Positions 26,801 to 35,484 of a stretch of 39,445 nucleotides of DNA are shown here, piece after piece; positions within the stretch are counted from its first letter, which is position 1; each line of letters begins with the position of its first letter. A model generated the notes under the pieces. The model was given only the letters and a program-made list of their open reading frames with translations, ran no database searches and had not been told where the DNA came from. The translations under genes were made by a program, and so were the position numbers. Source of the DNA: Rhodothermaeota bacterium MED-G12 (GTDB lineage Bacteria > Bacteroidota > Rhodothermia > Balneolales > Balneolaceae); the NCBI GenBank assembly GCA_002457365.1, contig NTKP01000010.1, positions 1-39,445 on the forward strand. Reading direction: 5' to 3'.

Positions 26801-28033
26801 ATGGATGATTTAATAACCAAAACAGTTTTAACTAACGGTTTAACCGTTGTAACAGAACATATTCCCAGTGTAAAAAGTGTAACTGCAGGTATTTGGGTCA
26901 AATCCGGTGCACGTCATGAGACGCAGAAACAGGCAGGGGTAACCCATTTCTTAGAACATATGTTATTTAAAGGAACCAAAAATCGAACGGCCTTTGAAAT
27001 TGCACAGTCTATGGAATCCGTTGGTGGTTACCTAAATGCTTTTACCTCTACAGAATACACTTGTTACTATGCTCGTTGCCTCGACACTGAATTAACGACA
27101 GCCTTAGATGTGTTATCAGATATGGTAATGAATCCAATCTTTCCGAAAGAGGAAATTGAAAAGGAAAAAAAGGTTGTGATAGAAGAGATGAAAATGTACC
27201 GCGATTCCCCGGATGATTATTTGTTTGAAGAATTCACTAGTCATTTATTCCAAAATCACCCACTTGGAAGGCCAATTTTAGGTTACGAAGAAACGGTATC
27301 TGCATTTTCAGATGCCGATCTTTTCCAATATATGAGAGATCGTTACGCCCCTGAAAATTTAATTGTAGCTGTTGCGGGAAAGGTAGATCATGACACGGTG
27401 TTACAGTATTGTCAAAGGGTACTTACAAGTCAAGATAGACAATTGGTAGAGCACCCTATTGAAGTATTAAGTCCTCTAGATACTACTCCTCTATCCCTGA
27501 CAAAAAGTATTGAACAGACACATTATATATGGGGCAGAAGAGGGCTACATTTTGATGATGCGCAAAAGTATGTACTATTACTTACTAATACCTTATTAGG
27601 TGGTGGCATGAGTTCTCGTCTTCATCAAAATATTCGAGAAAAGTATGGATACTGTTATTCGGTACAAACGTTTAACCAAAGTTTTCTGGAAACAGGAATT
27701 TGGGGGGTCTATGTTGGTACTGATAAAGAGTACGTTGAACATGTACATGAATTAGTAGTTGAACAGCTAAGTCTTCTTGCAAAAGAGGAAATAGCAAGTA
27801 AAGAATTATCAGAAGCCAAAGCTCAATTGAAAGGAAAACTCCTTTTGAGTCAAGAAAATACATCTAACCGGATGATGCGATTAGCTAAAAGTGAGATTTA
27901 CTATAAGCGTCATGTAGACTTAGATGAATTAGTTGAGCATATTGATCGAGTTCCTGCCGAAGATATGATGACTTTTGCTCAAGGGTTTATGAGTGAAAGT
28001 GAATTTGTTGAAGCTAAACTAACCCCAAAATAG
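26801..28033 (+). CDS. M16 family zinc metallopeptidase (processing-peptidase-like)
   Basis: 410 residues. The inverted zinc motif HFLEH (HxxEH) lies at residues 49-53, followed by the third-ligand region VIEEMKMYRDSPDDYLFEEF (about 125-145) and the conserved LGRPILGYEETV. The C-terminal M16 half has the inactive-domain signature LLTNTLLGGGMSSRLHQNIREKYGYCY. This matches single-chain bacterial peptidases of the mitochondrial-processing-peptidase type (PqqL/YmxG-like), often found near pnp; the B. subtilis homologue YmxG (mlpA) also lies close to pnp. No signal peptide, so probably cytoplasmic. Substrate unknown. asnS starts 16 bases after its stop. Confidence 0.9.
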   Translation: MDDLITKTVLTNGLTVVTEHIPSVKSVTAGIWVKSGARHETQKQAGVTHFLEHMLFKGTKNRTAFEIAQSMESVGGYLNAFTSTEYTCYYARCLDTELTTALDVLSDMVMNPIFPKEEIEKEKKVVIEEMKMYRDSPDDYLFEEFTSHLFQNHPLGRPILGYEETVSAFSDADLFQYMRDRYAPENLIVAVAGKVDHDTVLQYCQRVLTSQDRQLVEHPIEVLSPLDTTPLSLTKSIEQTHYIWGRRGLHFDDAQKYVLLLTNTLLGGGMSSRLHQNIREKYGYCYSVQTFNQSFLETGIWGVYVGTDKEYVEHVHELVVEQLSLLAKEEIASKELSEAKAQLKGKLLLSQENTSNRMMRLAKSEIYYKRHVDLDELVEHIDRVPAEDMMTFAQGFMSESEFVEAKLTPK

Positions 28034-28049
28034 AATCATAGATAAAAGA

Positions 28050-29555
28050 ATGAAAAGACAATTGACGTATATTCATCAATTAAAAAATCATATCTCCACG
28101 GATGTTGACCTTGCTGGCTGGGTGTACAATGTGAGAAGCAGTGGAAGCTTGGTATTCATCGAATGTAGAGACGGTTCTGGAATGTGCCAATGTATAGTGA
28201 ATAAAGAAGAAGTGTCTGAGGATAGCTGGGAAGCAGCGGTTAGTTTAAAGCAAGAATCCTCCATTCGCTTACATGGATTTGTGGTATCGGATGAACGAAG
28301 TATTGGTGGGGTAGAACTCCAAGTTAAGAAGCTTGAAGTAATTCAATTAGTGGCAGATTATCCAATCACACCTAAAGAACATGGCATTGAGTTTTTAATG
28401 AACCGTCGTCATTTATGGTTGCGTAGCCAGCGACAATGGGCTGCTATGCGTGTGCGAAATGGAATCATATTTGCTATACATAATTTCTTCCAATCAAGAG
28501 GATTTATTCAGACAGATACACCTATTTTTACCCCCAATGCAGCAGAAGGGAGTACGACCTTATTTGAGACTGATTTTTTTAATGAAAAAGCCTATTTAGC
28601 GCAAACAGGTCAACTTTACGGTGAGGCTCTTGCGATGGCTCACGGTCTCATTTACACCTTCGGTCCGACATTTAGGGCCGAAAAATCCAAAACACGTCGC
28701 CATTTGTCTGAATTCTGGATGATTGAACCAGAGATGGCTTTCTATGACCTAGAGATGAACATGGATTTAGCAGAAGATATGTTAAAATCTATCGTTGCTG
28801 AAGTACTAGATAAATATCATCATGAATTAGCGCTATTGGAACGTGATACCAGTTCTCTTAAACGATTGGTTGAAAAAGATTTTGTACGAATCAAATACGA
28901 TGAAGCGGTTGACATACTTAACTCAGAGAAAACAGCTAAAGTATTAGATGAATTAATTCAACAACGAAAAACCGATAAAGAAGAACTCCTCCAGGAACAA
29001 GATGCTATTCAAAAAGAACATGGTTCTGCAAAAAAATGGAGAAAGAAGCAGATAGAAAAACGCATTATTGATATCCGTACTCGTGTTGATCAGATGGAAG
29101 AAGATTTGCGTAATATTCCAAAATGGAAAAAATCGGCCCAAGAATTTACATGGGGTTCCGATTTCGGGGGAAGTGATGAAACGGTACTGACCATGCAATT
29201 TGATGTACCTGTTATGGTAACACATTGGCCCGCTGAAATAAAAGCTTTCTATATGAAGCGAGACGAAACGGATACCTATGCTCTTGGAGTGGATATTTTA
29301 GCCCCAGAAGGGTACGGTGAAATTGTTGGTGGAAGCCAAAGGGAAGATAATTTGGACCTCATTCTTGCTAGAATTGAGGAAGAGGGTTTGGACCCAGAAG
29401 TATTTGATTGGTACATCGATTTACGACGTTTTGGAAGTGTTCCCCATGCTGGATTTGGCTTAGGGTTAGAACGAACAGTTGCTTGGATATGCGGACTTAG
29501 TCATGTTAGAGAGACCATTGCATTCCCTCGCATGATGGGAAGGATAACGCCCTAA
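28050..29555 (+). CDS. asnS: Asparaginyl-tRNA synthetase with a charged coiled-coil insertion
   Basis: 501 residues. A class IIb enzyme that joins asparagine to tRNA-Asn. The N-terminal OB-fold (VDLAGWVYNVRSSGSLVFIECRDG) is followed by the catalytic core: motif 2 (YTFGPTFRAEKSKTRRHLSEFWMIEPE), IVGGSQRED and motif 3 (FGLGLERTVAWICG). Relative to the 466-residue E. coli enzyme it carries an extra segment of roughly 65-75 residues, about residues 290-365. This is rich in Lys, Glu and Gln with heptad-like spacing (IQQRKTDKEELLQEQDAI and following) and sits between DEAVDIL and the FTWGSDFGG sequence. The insertion looks like a helical hairpin. It lies between the M16 peptidase gene and holA, all on the plus strand. 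Confidence 0.94.
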   Translation: MKRQLTYIHQLKNHISTDVDLAGWVYNVRSSGSLVFIECRDGSGMCQCIVNKEEVSEDSWEAAVSLKQESSIRLHGFVVSDERSIGGVELQVKKLEVIQLVADYPITPKEHGIEFLMNRRHLWLRSQRQWAAMRVRNGIIFAIHNFFQSRGFIQTDTPIFTPNAAEGSTTLFETDFFNEKAYLAQTGQLYGEALAMAHGLIYTFGPTFRAEKSKTRRHLSEFWMIEPEMAFYDLEMNMDLAEDMLKSIVAEVLDKYHHELALLERDTSSLKRLVEKDFVRIKYDEAVDILNSEKTAKVLDELIQQRKTDKEELLQEQDAIQKEHGSAKKWRKKQIEKRIIDIRTRVDQMEEDLRNIPKWKKSAQEFTWGSDFGGSDETVLTMQFDVPVMVTHWPAEIKAFYMKRDETDTYALGVDILAPEGYGEIVGGSQREDNLDLILARIEEEGLDPEVFDWYIDLRRFGSVPHAGFGLGLERTVAWICGLSHVRETIAFPRMMGRITP

Positions 29556-29580
29556 TAAACCTTAGCTTACTCAGTGTAAC

Positions 29581-30648
29581 ATGGCACCAAAGAATTCATC
29601 CCTTGAGCTTTTTCGCGAAGCAATTGCTTCATTAAACAGGGAAGAAGTTCATCCAATTTATGTGATTGAAGGGAGTGAGCATTTCTTTATAGATCGATTT
29701 TTACAGCGAATTCTTCAAATAATTCCATCACATGAACGTGATTTCAATAGTGATTTTCTCTATGGAAATGAGGTGCAGTTAGAAGCGGTCCTTCAATTAG
29801 TCAAAAGTTATCCTATGATGGCTGAGAGGCGATTGGTAGTGGTGAAAAATGCCAATGATCTTTTCAAAAGAATGCATGCTAATGTACAAGATGACTTCTT
29901 GCATTATCTACAGCACCCGAATCCTCAAACTATTTTTGTAGTACATTTGGAGACAAAAATCCCAAAAAATACTCGACTAGGAAAGGGATTACATCAGGCC
30001 GGGATACATAATTTATTATTTGATCCTCTAGCAGATCATCATTTAGCGAGTTGGGTAATGGGCTGGGCTAAACAAGAATACTCAACTAGCTTAAGTGAAC
30101 AAGTTGCCCAATTACTGGCCCAATTAGTAGGCAATGATTTGAAGCTTTTATCTTCAGAAATAGATAAAATTTGTACCTATACAGCCAATAGTGAAGGTAA
30201 AATTGACCTTAAAAAAGTCCGTTCCATCGTTGGGTCCTATCGAGGTTTCGATGTGTTTGAACTCAAAGAAGCTATAAACCAAAAAAAGATTCAAGAAGCC
30301 TTTTTTATTGCCGAGAGAATCCTACAACAAAGTAAATCTGATACCGGTGAACTTATTCGTATTGTGGCTTTTTTATATTCAGATTTTTTAAAACTGTGGC
30401 AGATCATTCGGCTTAAGCAAGCTTCTAAATCAGACAATGAGATACAAAAAGCTCTTCACATAAACTCACCATATTACTTCAAGCGATTATCCGCCGATGC
30501 AAAGCGGTATACTGCTGCGGATATGATGGCAATATTTAATGCATTGTTAGACGCTGATAGAGCAATCAAAGGATTTTCTACGATGGACGTTAATGGAATA
30601 CTTATGCTACTTATCAAACGCCTCATTCATCCGCATAACTACGTATAA
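29581..30648 (+). CDS. holA: DNA polymerase III subunit delta
   Basis: 355 residues. Delta is the wrench of the clamp loader and opens the beta sliding clamp. The typical N-terminal pattern HPIYVIEGSEHFFIDRFLQ and the DFNSDFLYGNE, SYPMMAERRLVVVKNANDL motifs are present. They are followed by the lid region (VAQLLAQLVGNDLKLLSSEIDKI) and the collar domain. Like other delta subunits it has no working P-loop. It starts 25 bases after asnS and ends 19 bases from the 3' end of the convergent E1 gene; I saw no clear terminator in that gap. Confidence 0.92.
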   Translation: MAPKNSSLELFREAIASLNREEVHPIYVIEGSEHFFIDRFLQRILQIIPSHERDFNSDFLYGNEVQLEAVLQLVKSYPMMAERRLVVVKNANDLFKRMHANVQDDFLHYLQHPNPQTIFVVHLETKIPKNTRLGKGLHQAGIHNLLFDPLADHHLASWVMGWAKQEYSTSLSEQVAQLLAQLVGNDLKLLSSEIDKICTYTANSEGKIDLKKVRSIVGSYRGFDVFELKEAINQKKIQEAFFIAERILQQSKSDTGELIRIVAFLYSDFLKLWQIIRLKQASKSDNEIQKALHINSPYYFKRLSADAKRYTAADMMAIFNALLDADRAIKGFSTMDVNGILMLLIKRLIHPHNYV

Positions 30649-30667
30649 ATTTAACCTCAGCAATGGC

Positions 30668-32683
30668 TTAGTAATTTAACAAATCCAACACCTGCTCCCT
30701 GAGGCGATGTTGTCCTAAATAGCCATCTTCTAAATTCTTGTTGAATGGGATAGGTGTATGGATAGATGATACTCTTTTGATAGGAGCATCTAACCACTGA
30801 AAGGCGTGCTCTGAAAGATAAGCAGCAATCTCACTCATGGGGCCCATTATTTCCGAGGCTTCTTGAAGCAACAAAACACGATTCGTTTTCTTAACAGAAC
30901 CTAGCAGAGTGGACCAATCGATAGGGGCTAAGCTCCTTAAATCAACGATCTCAACAGAAATGCCTTGTTGGGCCATTTCTGTAGCCATATCTATAGCCCA
31001 ATGAACGGGCCAGCCAAAAGTAATGATACTCATGTCGTTCCCTTCGCGTAGTACCCTAGCGGCATGAATATCGGTCCATTCTGCCTTGGCAGGTACCGCC
31101 TCCCTTAGGCTACGGTAAAGTCTTTTATGTTCAAAAAACAACACCGGGTTAGGTTCTAATATGGCACTGTAAAGCATGTTTTGGGCATCTTCTACAGTGG
31201 ATGGTACTAAAATTTTCAGGCCCGCATGAGGCATAAACCATGATTCTGGAGATTGTGAATGAAATGGCCCTGCCCCAACACCTGCTCCATGAGGTAAGCG
31301 AATGGTCACATTAATTCCCGGCGTCCAACGGTAATGCGATTTGGCAATATTTTGAATGATTTGATTCATCCCACAACTCACAAAATCGGCAAATTGCATC
31401 TCAACAATGGGTTTAAAACCATCCAATGATAAACCTAAAGCAGCCCCTAAAATACCTGATTCTATGATGGGTGTGTTTCTAATTCGTTGTTCCCCAAATT
31501 CGCTTAGGAACCCGTCAGATATTTTAAAAACCCCACCATATTCGGCTACATCCTGTCCCATAAGAAGCACTTTTTCGTCTTCTCGTAGACTCTGTGATAA
31601 TGCACTAGAAATTGCATCGACAAACCGTTTTTCTACCACGTTTTTTGTTACCGTAGCCTCAGGAGTAGAGCTAGATCTGTATTGAGGGGCAAAAATAGCT
31701 GCTCGTTCGACTTCTTCATCAAAACTGGGATTATTGGCAACTAGTGCTTTGTTTAAGTCCGTTTTGAACAATTCTCTAAGCCGTTTGCTATGTTCAGAAA
31801 ATTGCTGATCGGTATAGTCGAAATTCTGGCGAAGATACTGCTCAAAACGCACGATGGGATCTTTCCTTGCCCATTCAGCCATCATATCTTTGGGCACATA
31901 CGCCGTCCCAGAAGCCTCTTCATGTCCCCGCATTCTAAATGTCTGTGCTTCAATGAGCACTGGTTTACCCTTTAAAGCACTGGCTCGGGCTTCTTTTATG
32001 GCATTCATTACAGCAAAAATATCATTCCCATCGACTTGTATACCTTTAACACCATAGCCAATGGCACGGTCTACTAAATGTTCGCATGCGTATTGTTGCG
32101 ATGTTGGAGTGGATAGACCATATCCATTATTCTCTATGATAAAGACTACAGGTAAATTCCAAACAGCAGCCAGGTTTAAGGCTTCATGAAAATCACCTTC
32201 ACTAGTGGCTCCATCCCCGCAAAAGGATACAGCAATAGATTGATTATCTCGTAATTTGTTGGCAAGTGCTAAACCGTCTGCCACAGGCATCATAGCCGCT
32301 AAGTGTGATATCATACCAACTATCCTGTGCTCTAAGCTACCAAAATGAAAAGATCGTTCACGGCCCGAGCTAAAGCCATCAGCCTTGCCAAAAAGTTGAC
32401 AAAAAAGGGGGTAGAGAGGTACATTTCTACTTGTGAAAACGCCCAAATTTCTGTGCATGGGGAGTAGAAAATCTTCATTATGACAGGCATTTGTCACCCC
32501 AACCGAAATGGCTTCTTGTCCAATACCCGAGAACCACTTGCTTATTTTATTTTGCCGTAAAAGCGTAAGCATCTTCTCCTCAATGAGTCGAGGAAGCAGT
32601 AGAGAATCATACAGATCCAAGGCGCTATCTAGCTTTGGAAGATGGGTATCATTTTTTTTTGAAGTGATTAGGCGTGAAAACAT
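30668..32683 (-). CDS. Fused alpha-beta E1 of a branched-chain-type 2-oxoacid dehydrogenase
   Basis: 671 residues combining both E1 chains. Residues about 1-330 are E1 alpha: MHRNLGVF, SSGRERSFHFG and the thiamine diphosphate motif starting GDGATSEGDFHEALNLAA (GDG at 156-158) and ending in ENN at 184-186, then FRMRGHEEASGT. Residues about 345-671 are E1 beta: LLMGQDVAEYGGVFKISDGF, RNTPIIESGILGAALGLSLDG, FADFVSCGMNQIIQN and RLPHGAGVGAGPFHSQSPES. Such fusions are common for the branched-chain 2-oxoacid (isovalerate-type) complex in Bacteroidota. E2 and E3 are not in the window. The start lies 14 bases after the deoxyhypusine-synthase-like stop on the same strand, so the two are probably co-transcribed although their pathways differ. 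Confidence 0.9.
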   Translation of the reverse strand: MFSRLITSKKNDTHLPKLDSALDLYDSLLLPRLIEEKMLTLLRQNKISKWFSGIGQEAISVGVTNACHNEDFLLPMHRNLGVFTSRNVPLYPLFCQLFGKADGFSSGRERSFHFGSLEHRIVGMISHLAAMMPVADGLALANKLRDNQSIAVSFCGDGATSEGDFHEALNLAAVWNLPVVFIIENNGYGLSTPTSQQYACEHLVDRAIGYGVKGIQVDGNDIFAVMNAIKEARASALKGKPVLIEAQTFRMRGHEEASGTAYVPKDMMAEWARKDPIVRFEQYLRQNFDYTDQQFSEHSKRLRELFKTDLNKALVANNPSFDEEVERAAIFAPQYRSSSTPEATVTKNVVEKRFVDAISSALSQSLREDEKVLLMGQDVAEYGGVFKISDGFLSEFGEQRIRNTPIIESGILGAALGLSLDGFKPIVEMQFADFVSCGMNQIIQNIAKSHYRWTPGINVTIRLPHGAGVGAGPFHSQSPESWFMPHAGLKILVPSTVEDAQNMLYSAILEPNPVLFFEHKRLYRSLREAVPAKAEWTDIHAARVLREGNDMSIITFGWPVHWAIDMATEMAQQGISVEIVDLRSLAPIDWSTLLGSVKKTNRVLLLQEASEIMGPMSEIAAYLSEHAFQWLDAPIKRVSSIHTPIPFNKNLEDGYLGQHRLREQVLDLLNY

Positions 32684-32697
32684 TAATTCCGAAAAAT

Positions 32698-33666
32698 TTA
32701 TTTGTCTAGTAGATACGCAAAAATAAGTGGAGCAACAATGGTTGCATCAGATTCTATGACAAATTTTGGGGTATCCACACCTAATTTCCCCCACGTTATC
32801 TTTTCGTTAGGAATAGCCCCGGAATAGGACCCATAACTAGTGGTTGAATCACTAATTTGGCAAAAATATGACCATAAAGGCACTGAGATACCCAAATCCT
32901 GTTCAATCATAGGTACCACACAAATGGGGAAGTCTCCAGCGATTCCACCACCAATCTGGAAGAAGCCAATACCTTTTACAGATTCTTTCTGATACCATGC
33001 CGCCAGTTCAATCATATATTCTATCCCGGATTTTACAACCTGTGGATTGGTTCTGCCTTCGATGCAATGAGAGGCGAAGAAATTCCCACAGGTAGAGTCT
33101 TCCCAACCAGGAACAACGATGGGTAAATTCTTTTCTGCGGCGGCTAGTAGCCAAGAGTGTTCCGGGTTAATTTGATAGGATGATGCAATATCTCCTGACA
33201 ACAGTAGGTCATAAAAATATTCATGAGGAAACTTCCGAGTTCCATTGCTAGCGGCATTGACCCATCGCCGGACTAAATGCTCCTCAATTACTCGCATTGC
33301 TTCCATCTCAGGTATGCAGGTATCTGTGACTCGGTTATAATGATTGTTGAGTAGCTCTTGTTCGTCAAAAGGACTTAAGTCCCGATAATTAGGAATGCGC
33401 TTATAGTGTTCGTGAGCCACTAAATTAAACACATCTTCTTCTAAGTTAGCCCCTGTGCATGAAATAGCATGAACTTTATCTGCCCGAATCATTTCTGCCA
33501 AACTTATCCCTAATTCTGCAGTACTCATTGCTCCGGCCAAACTTACCAACATAGAATGGCCTTCTAGTAACTTCTGTTCATAGGCTTGGGCAGCTTCAAT
33601 TAATGCGGCGGCATTAAAGTGCTTAAAATTAGTTTGTAAAAAAGTAGAAATTGGTCCTTTTGACAT
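32698..33666 (-). CDS. Deoxyhypusine-synthase-like protein, probably a polyamine aminobutyl/agmatine-modifying enzyme
   Basis: 322 residues of the deoxyhypusine synthase family. NAD-binding features are SLAGAMSTAELGISLAEMI and SCTGANLEEDVFNL near the N-terminus, and VVPGWEDSTCGNF, FFQIGGGIAGDFPI and SDSTTSYGSYSGA further on. The WGK motif supplies Lys294, the counterpart of the lysine that forms the enzyme-imine intermediate, in ITWGKLGVDTPKF. Bacteria have no eIF5A, so protein hypusination is not expected; bacterial homologues act in polyamine synthesis, for example homospermidine-type reactions. The neighbouring arginine decarboxylase gene, 178 bases upstream on the same strand, supports this. 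Exact substrate and product cannot be read from the sequence. Confidence 0.85.
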   Translation of the reverse strand: MSKGPISTFLQTNFKHFNAAALIEAAQAYEQKLLEGHSMLVSLAGAMSTAELGISLAEMIRADKVHAISCTGANLEEDVFNLVAHEHYKRIPNYRDLSPFDEQELLNNHYNRVTDTCIPEMEAMRVIEEHLVRRWVNAASNGTRKFPHEYFYDLLLSGDIASSYQINPEHSWLLAAAEKNLPIVVPGWEDSTCGNFFASHCIEGRTNPQVVKSGIEYMIELAAWYQKESVKGIGFFQIGGGIAGDFPICVVPMIEQDLGISVPLWSYFCQISDSTTSYGSYSGAIPNEKITWGKLGVDTPKFVIESDATIVAPLIFAYLLDK

Positions 33667-33728
33667 TGCCTTTTAGCGTTATAAAGTTAAACTGTATTAA
33701 AGATAGTTAATTGAGTTAGAGGAGGGTT

Positions 33729-33818
33729 ATGTCGATTATTCAAACCATATTAATCGTCATTGGAATTTTCTTATTATTAGGTGGAGTGTTAGTATTACTG
33801 TCCAAATTAGAGGAATGA
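33729..33818 (+). CDS. Possible 29-residue single-span membrane protein
   Basis: A short open frame from ATG 33729 to TGA 33816-33818. AGGAGGG lies two to three bases before the ATG, one of the strongest Shine-Dalgarno-like sequences in the window. The product starts MSIIQ, continues with about 18 strongly hydrophobic residues (TILIVIGIFLLLGGVLVLL) and ends SKLEE, that is, one transmembrane helix with a short charged tail. It lies on the plus strand in the 178-base gap between two minus-strand polyamine genes. I do not recognise a family. It could be a real small membrane protein or a chance frame; the coincidence of ribosome site and perfect helix favours the former. Confidence 0.5.
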   Translation: MSIIQTILIVIGIFLLLGGVLVLLSKLEE

Positions 33819-33844
33819 AAACAGTACACCAATAGAAATTAGCA

Positions 33845-35254
33845 TTATTCATCATAGCCGAGTATGGATAGCATATTACTGACGGATTGTTCGTCTCGGT
33901 AAAGATAATCTATAAGATTACCATGTTCATCTTTGTCTACTACAATTTGTCGTGGTGACGGGATTAGGCAGTGTTTTATGCCCCCATACCCCGAAATTGC
34001 TTCCTGATACGCACCTGTGTGAAAAAACCCAATGTACAGAGGATCCTCATCTTTTTTATCTTCGTATGCAGGCAAAAGTATTTGTTGATTTAACTGCTCA
34101 GAGTTATAGTAATCGGAATGGTCACAGCTTATACCACCAATATGAATACGTTTATAACTATGTTCCCACTTGTTAATAGGGAGTAGAATAAATTTTTCAT
34201 TGATGGACCAGGCATCAGGTATGGTATTCATTAAGCTATTATCAATGATGTACCATAATTCAGTATCATTTTGTTGTTTTTGTTCGATAACTTTGAAGAT
34301 AACAGCCCCACTTTCACCAACGGTATATTTTCCGAATTCAGTGTAAATATCAGGCACTGATACCTGTGCTTCTTCACAGGTTTCTTTGATGTTCCGGACG
34401 ATTTCATCCACAATGTATTCGTAATCATATTCGAATCCTAGGCTGTTTCTAATTGGAAAGCCACCGCCAATATTTAAGGCTTGGAGGGATGGAGCCAATT
34501 GCTTAATCTGGGTGTATAATTGCAGGGCTTTTTTGAATTCACCCCAGTAATATAAATTATCATTGATCCCTGAATCCACAAAGAAATGGATCATATGAAG
34601 GTCAAGTAAGGGGTTTGGCTGTATTTTTTCCTTAACCAATTCCAATAATTCTCGTTTATTAATACCTAATCTAGATGTGTAATAAGCTGCTTGAGGCTCT
34701 TCATCAATGGTTATCCGAAGACCGATTTTTATTGGCCGTTCTAGCTTATGCATAGTAATCCGATCTAGTTCTTGTACACTATCCAATATGGTGATGGTAT
34801 GTTCAAAGCCTTGGTTTTGTAAAAATCGAATTTTTTCAATGTACTCTTCGGTCTTAATACCATTATGAACGATCGTGGTTTCTTTCGTTAGAGCACCTTG
34901 TTCGTATAGTTTTAAGATAAGATCTATGTCAAATGAAGAAGATGTTTCCAACGAAACCTTTTCCTTAAGCGCTGTTTTAACCACATGACTAAAGTGACAG
35001 CACTTGGTACAATAACAAAATTCATACGAACCTTCATAGGAGTGCTTCTCCATAGCCTTATTAAATAGACATCGAGCTTCTTGGATTTGTTCCCTAATTT
35101 TTGGCAAATAATTAATTCGAAAGGGAGTTCCATAGGTATCTATTATTTTCTTAAGATCGATACCATTAAAATGAAGAGTTCCATCGTGGAGATCAAAACC
35201 TTCTTGGGGAAAGTAGTACGTCTGCTCAATAAGTTCTTTGTAACTGTTTTTCAT
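33845..35254 (-). CDS. speA: Arginine decarboxylase-like PLP enzyme (alanine-racemase fold)
   Basis: 469 residues of fold-III PLP decarboxylases, the shorter arginine decarboxylase type annotated in Bacteroidota. The cofactor lysine is probably Lys84 in FCYCTKCCHFSHVV. LETSSSFDIDLI, IVHNGIKTEEYI, ALNIGGGFPIRNS (phosphate-binding glycines) and IYTEFGKYTVGESGAVI follow in the expected order. The C-terminal half has GISCDHSDYYNS and FFHTGAYQEAISGYGGIKH, where C-D-x-x-D-x supplies active-site residues across the dimer. It would make agmatine from arginine for polyamine synthesis; the deoxyhypusine-synthase-like neighbour fits. A carboxynorspermidine/ornithine decarboxylase role is a less likely alternative. 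No Shine-Dalgarno is visible; instead a duplicated 12-base element abuts the ATG. Confidence 0.83.
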   Translation of the reverse strand: MKNSYKELIEQTYYFPQEGFDLHDGTLHFNGIDLKKIIDTYGTPFRINYLPKIREQIQEARCLFNKAMEKHSYEGSYEFCYCTKCCHFSHVVKTALKEKVSLETSSSFDIDLILKLYEQGALTKETTIVHNGIKTEEYIEKIRFLQNQGFEHTITILDSVQELDRITMHKLERPIKIGLRITIDEEPQAAYYTSRLGINKRELLELVKEKIQPNPLLDLHMIHFFVDSGINDNLYYWGEFKKALQLYTQIKQLAPSLQALNIGGGFPIRNSLGFEYDYEYIVDEIVRNIKETCEEAQVSVPDIYTEFGKYTVGESGAVIFKVIEQKQQNDTELWYIIDNSLMNTIPDAWSINEKFILLPINKWEHSYKRIHIGGISCDHSDYYNSEQLNQQILLPAYEDKKDEDPLYIGFFHTGAYQEAISGYGGIKHCLIPSPRQIVVDKDEHGNLIDYLYRDEQSVSNMLSILGYDE

Positions 35255-35281
35255 GTAGGAAATAAATTAGTAGGAAATAAA
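35255..35281 (-). repeat. Duplicated 12-base element abutting the arginine decarboxylase start
   Basis: On the plus strand GTAGGAAATAAA occurs at 35255-35266 and again at 35270-35281, a 15-base period. Read in the gene's direction it is TTTATTTCCTAC, three bases, TTTATTTCCTAC, then ATG. The copy next to the ATG occupies the ribosome-binding position, so a translational control role is possible. Confidence 0.6.
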
Positions 35282-35337
35282 ATGAATAGATTAAAGTGAA
35301 AGCTTCAAAATGGGATAAAAACGAGATAAGACTATTG

Positions 35338-35390
35338 AAAAGCCGTTAAACAAGATTACAAAAAGCCGTTAAAGATGACTGCTTAATGGC
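35338..35390. repeat. 13-base direct repeats plus a degenerate inverted copy in the divergent region
   Basis: AAAAGCCGTTAAA is present at 35338-35350 and 35361-35373, start to start 23 bases, close to two helical turns. TTAATGGC at 35383-35390 is a 7-of-8 inverted match to GCCGTTAA. The arrangement looks like an array of regulator sites between the divergent arginine decarboxylase and outer-membrane protein genes. Confidence 0.5.
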
Positions 35391-35484
35391 TATCAAAAAA
35401 ACAACGAATAACCTATAAAATTAATCACATTTAAATCCAAAAAGAATAGTTAGCACAATTTTTTTTTACTATCTATTTTAATGC

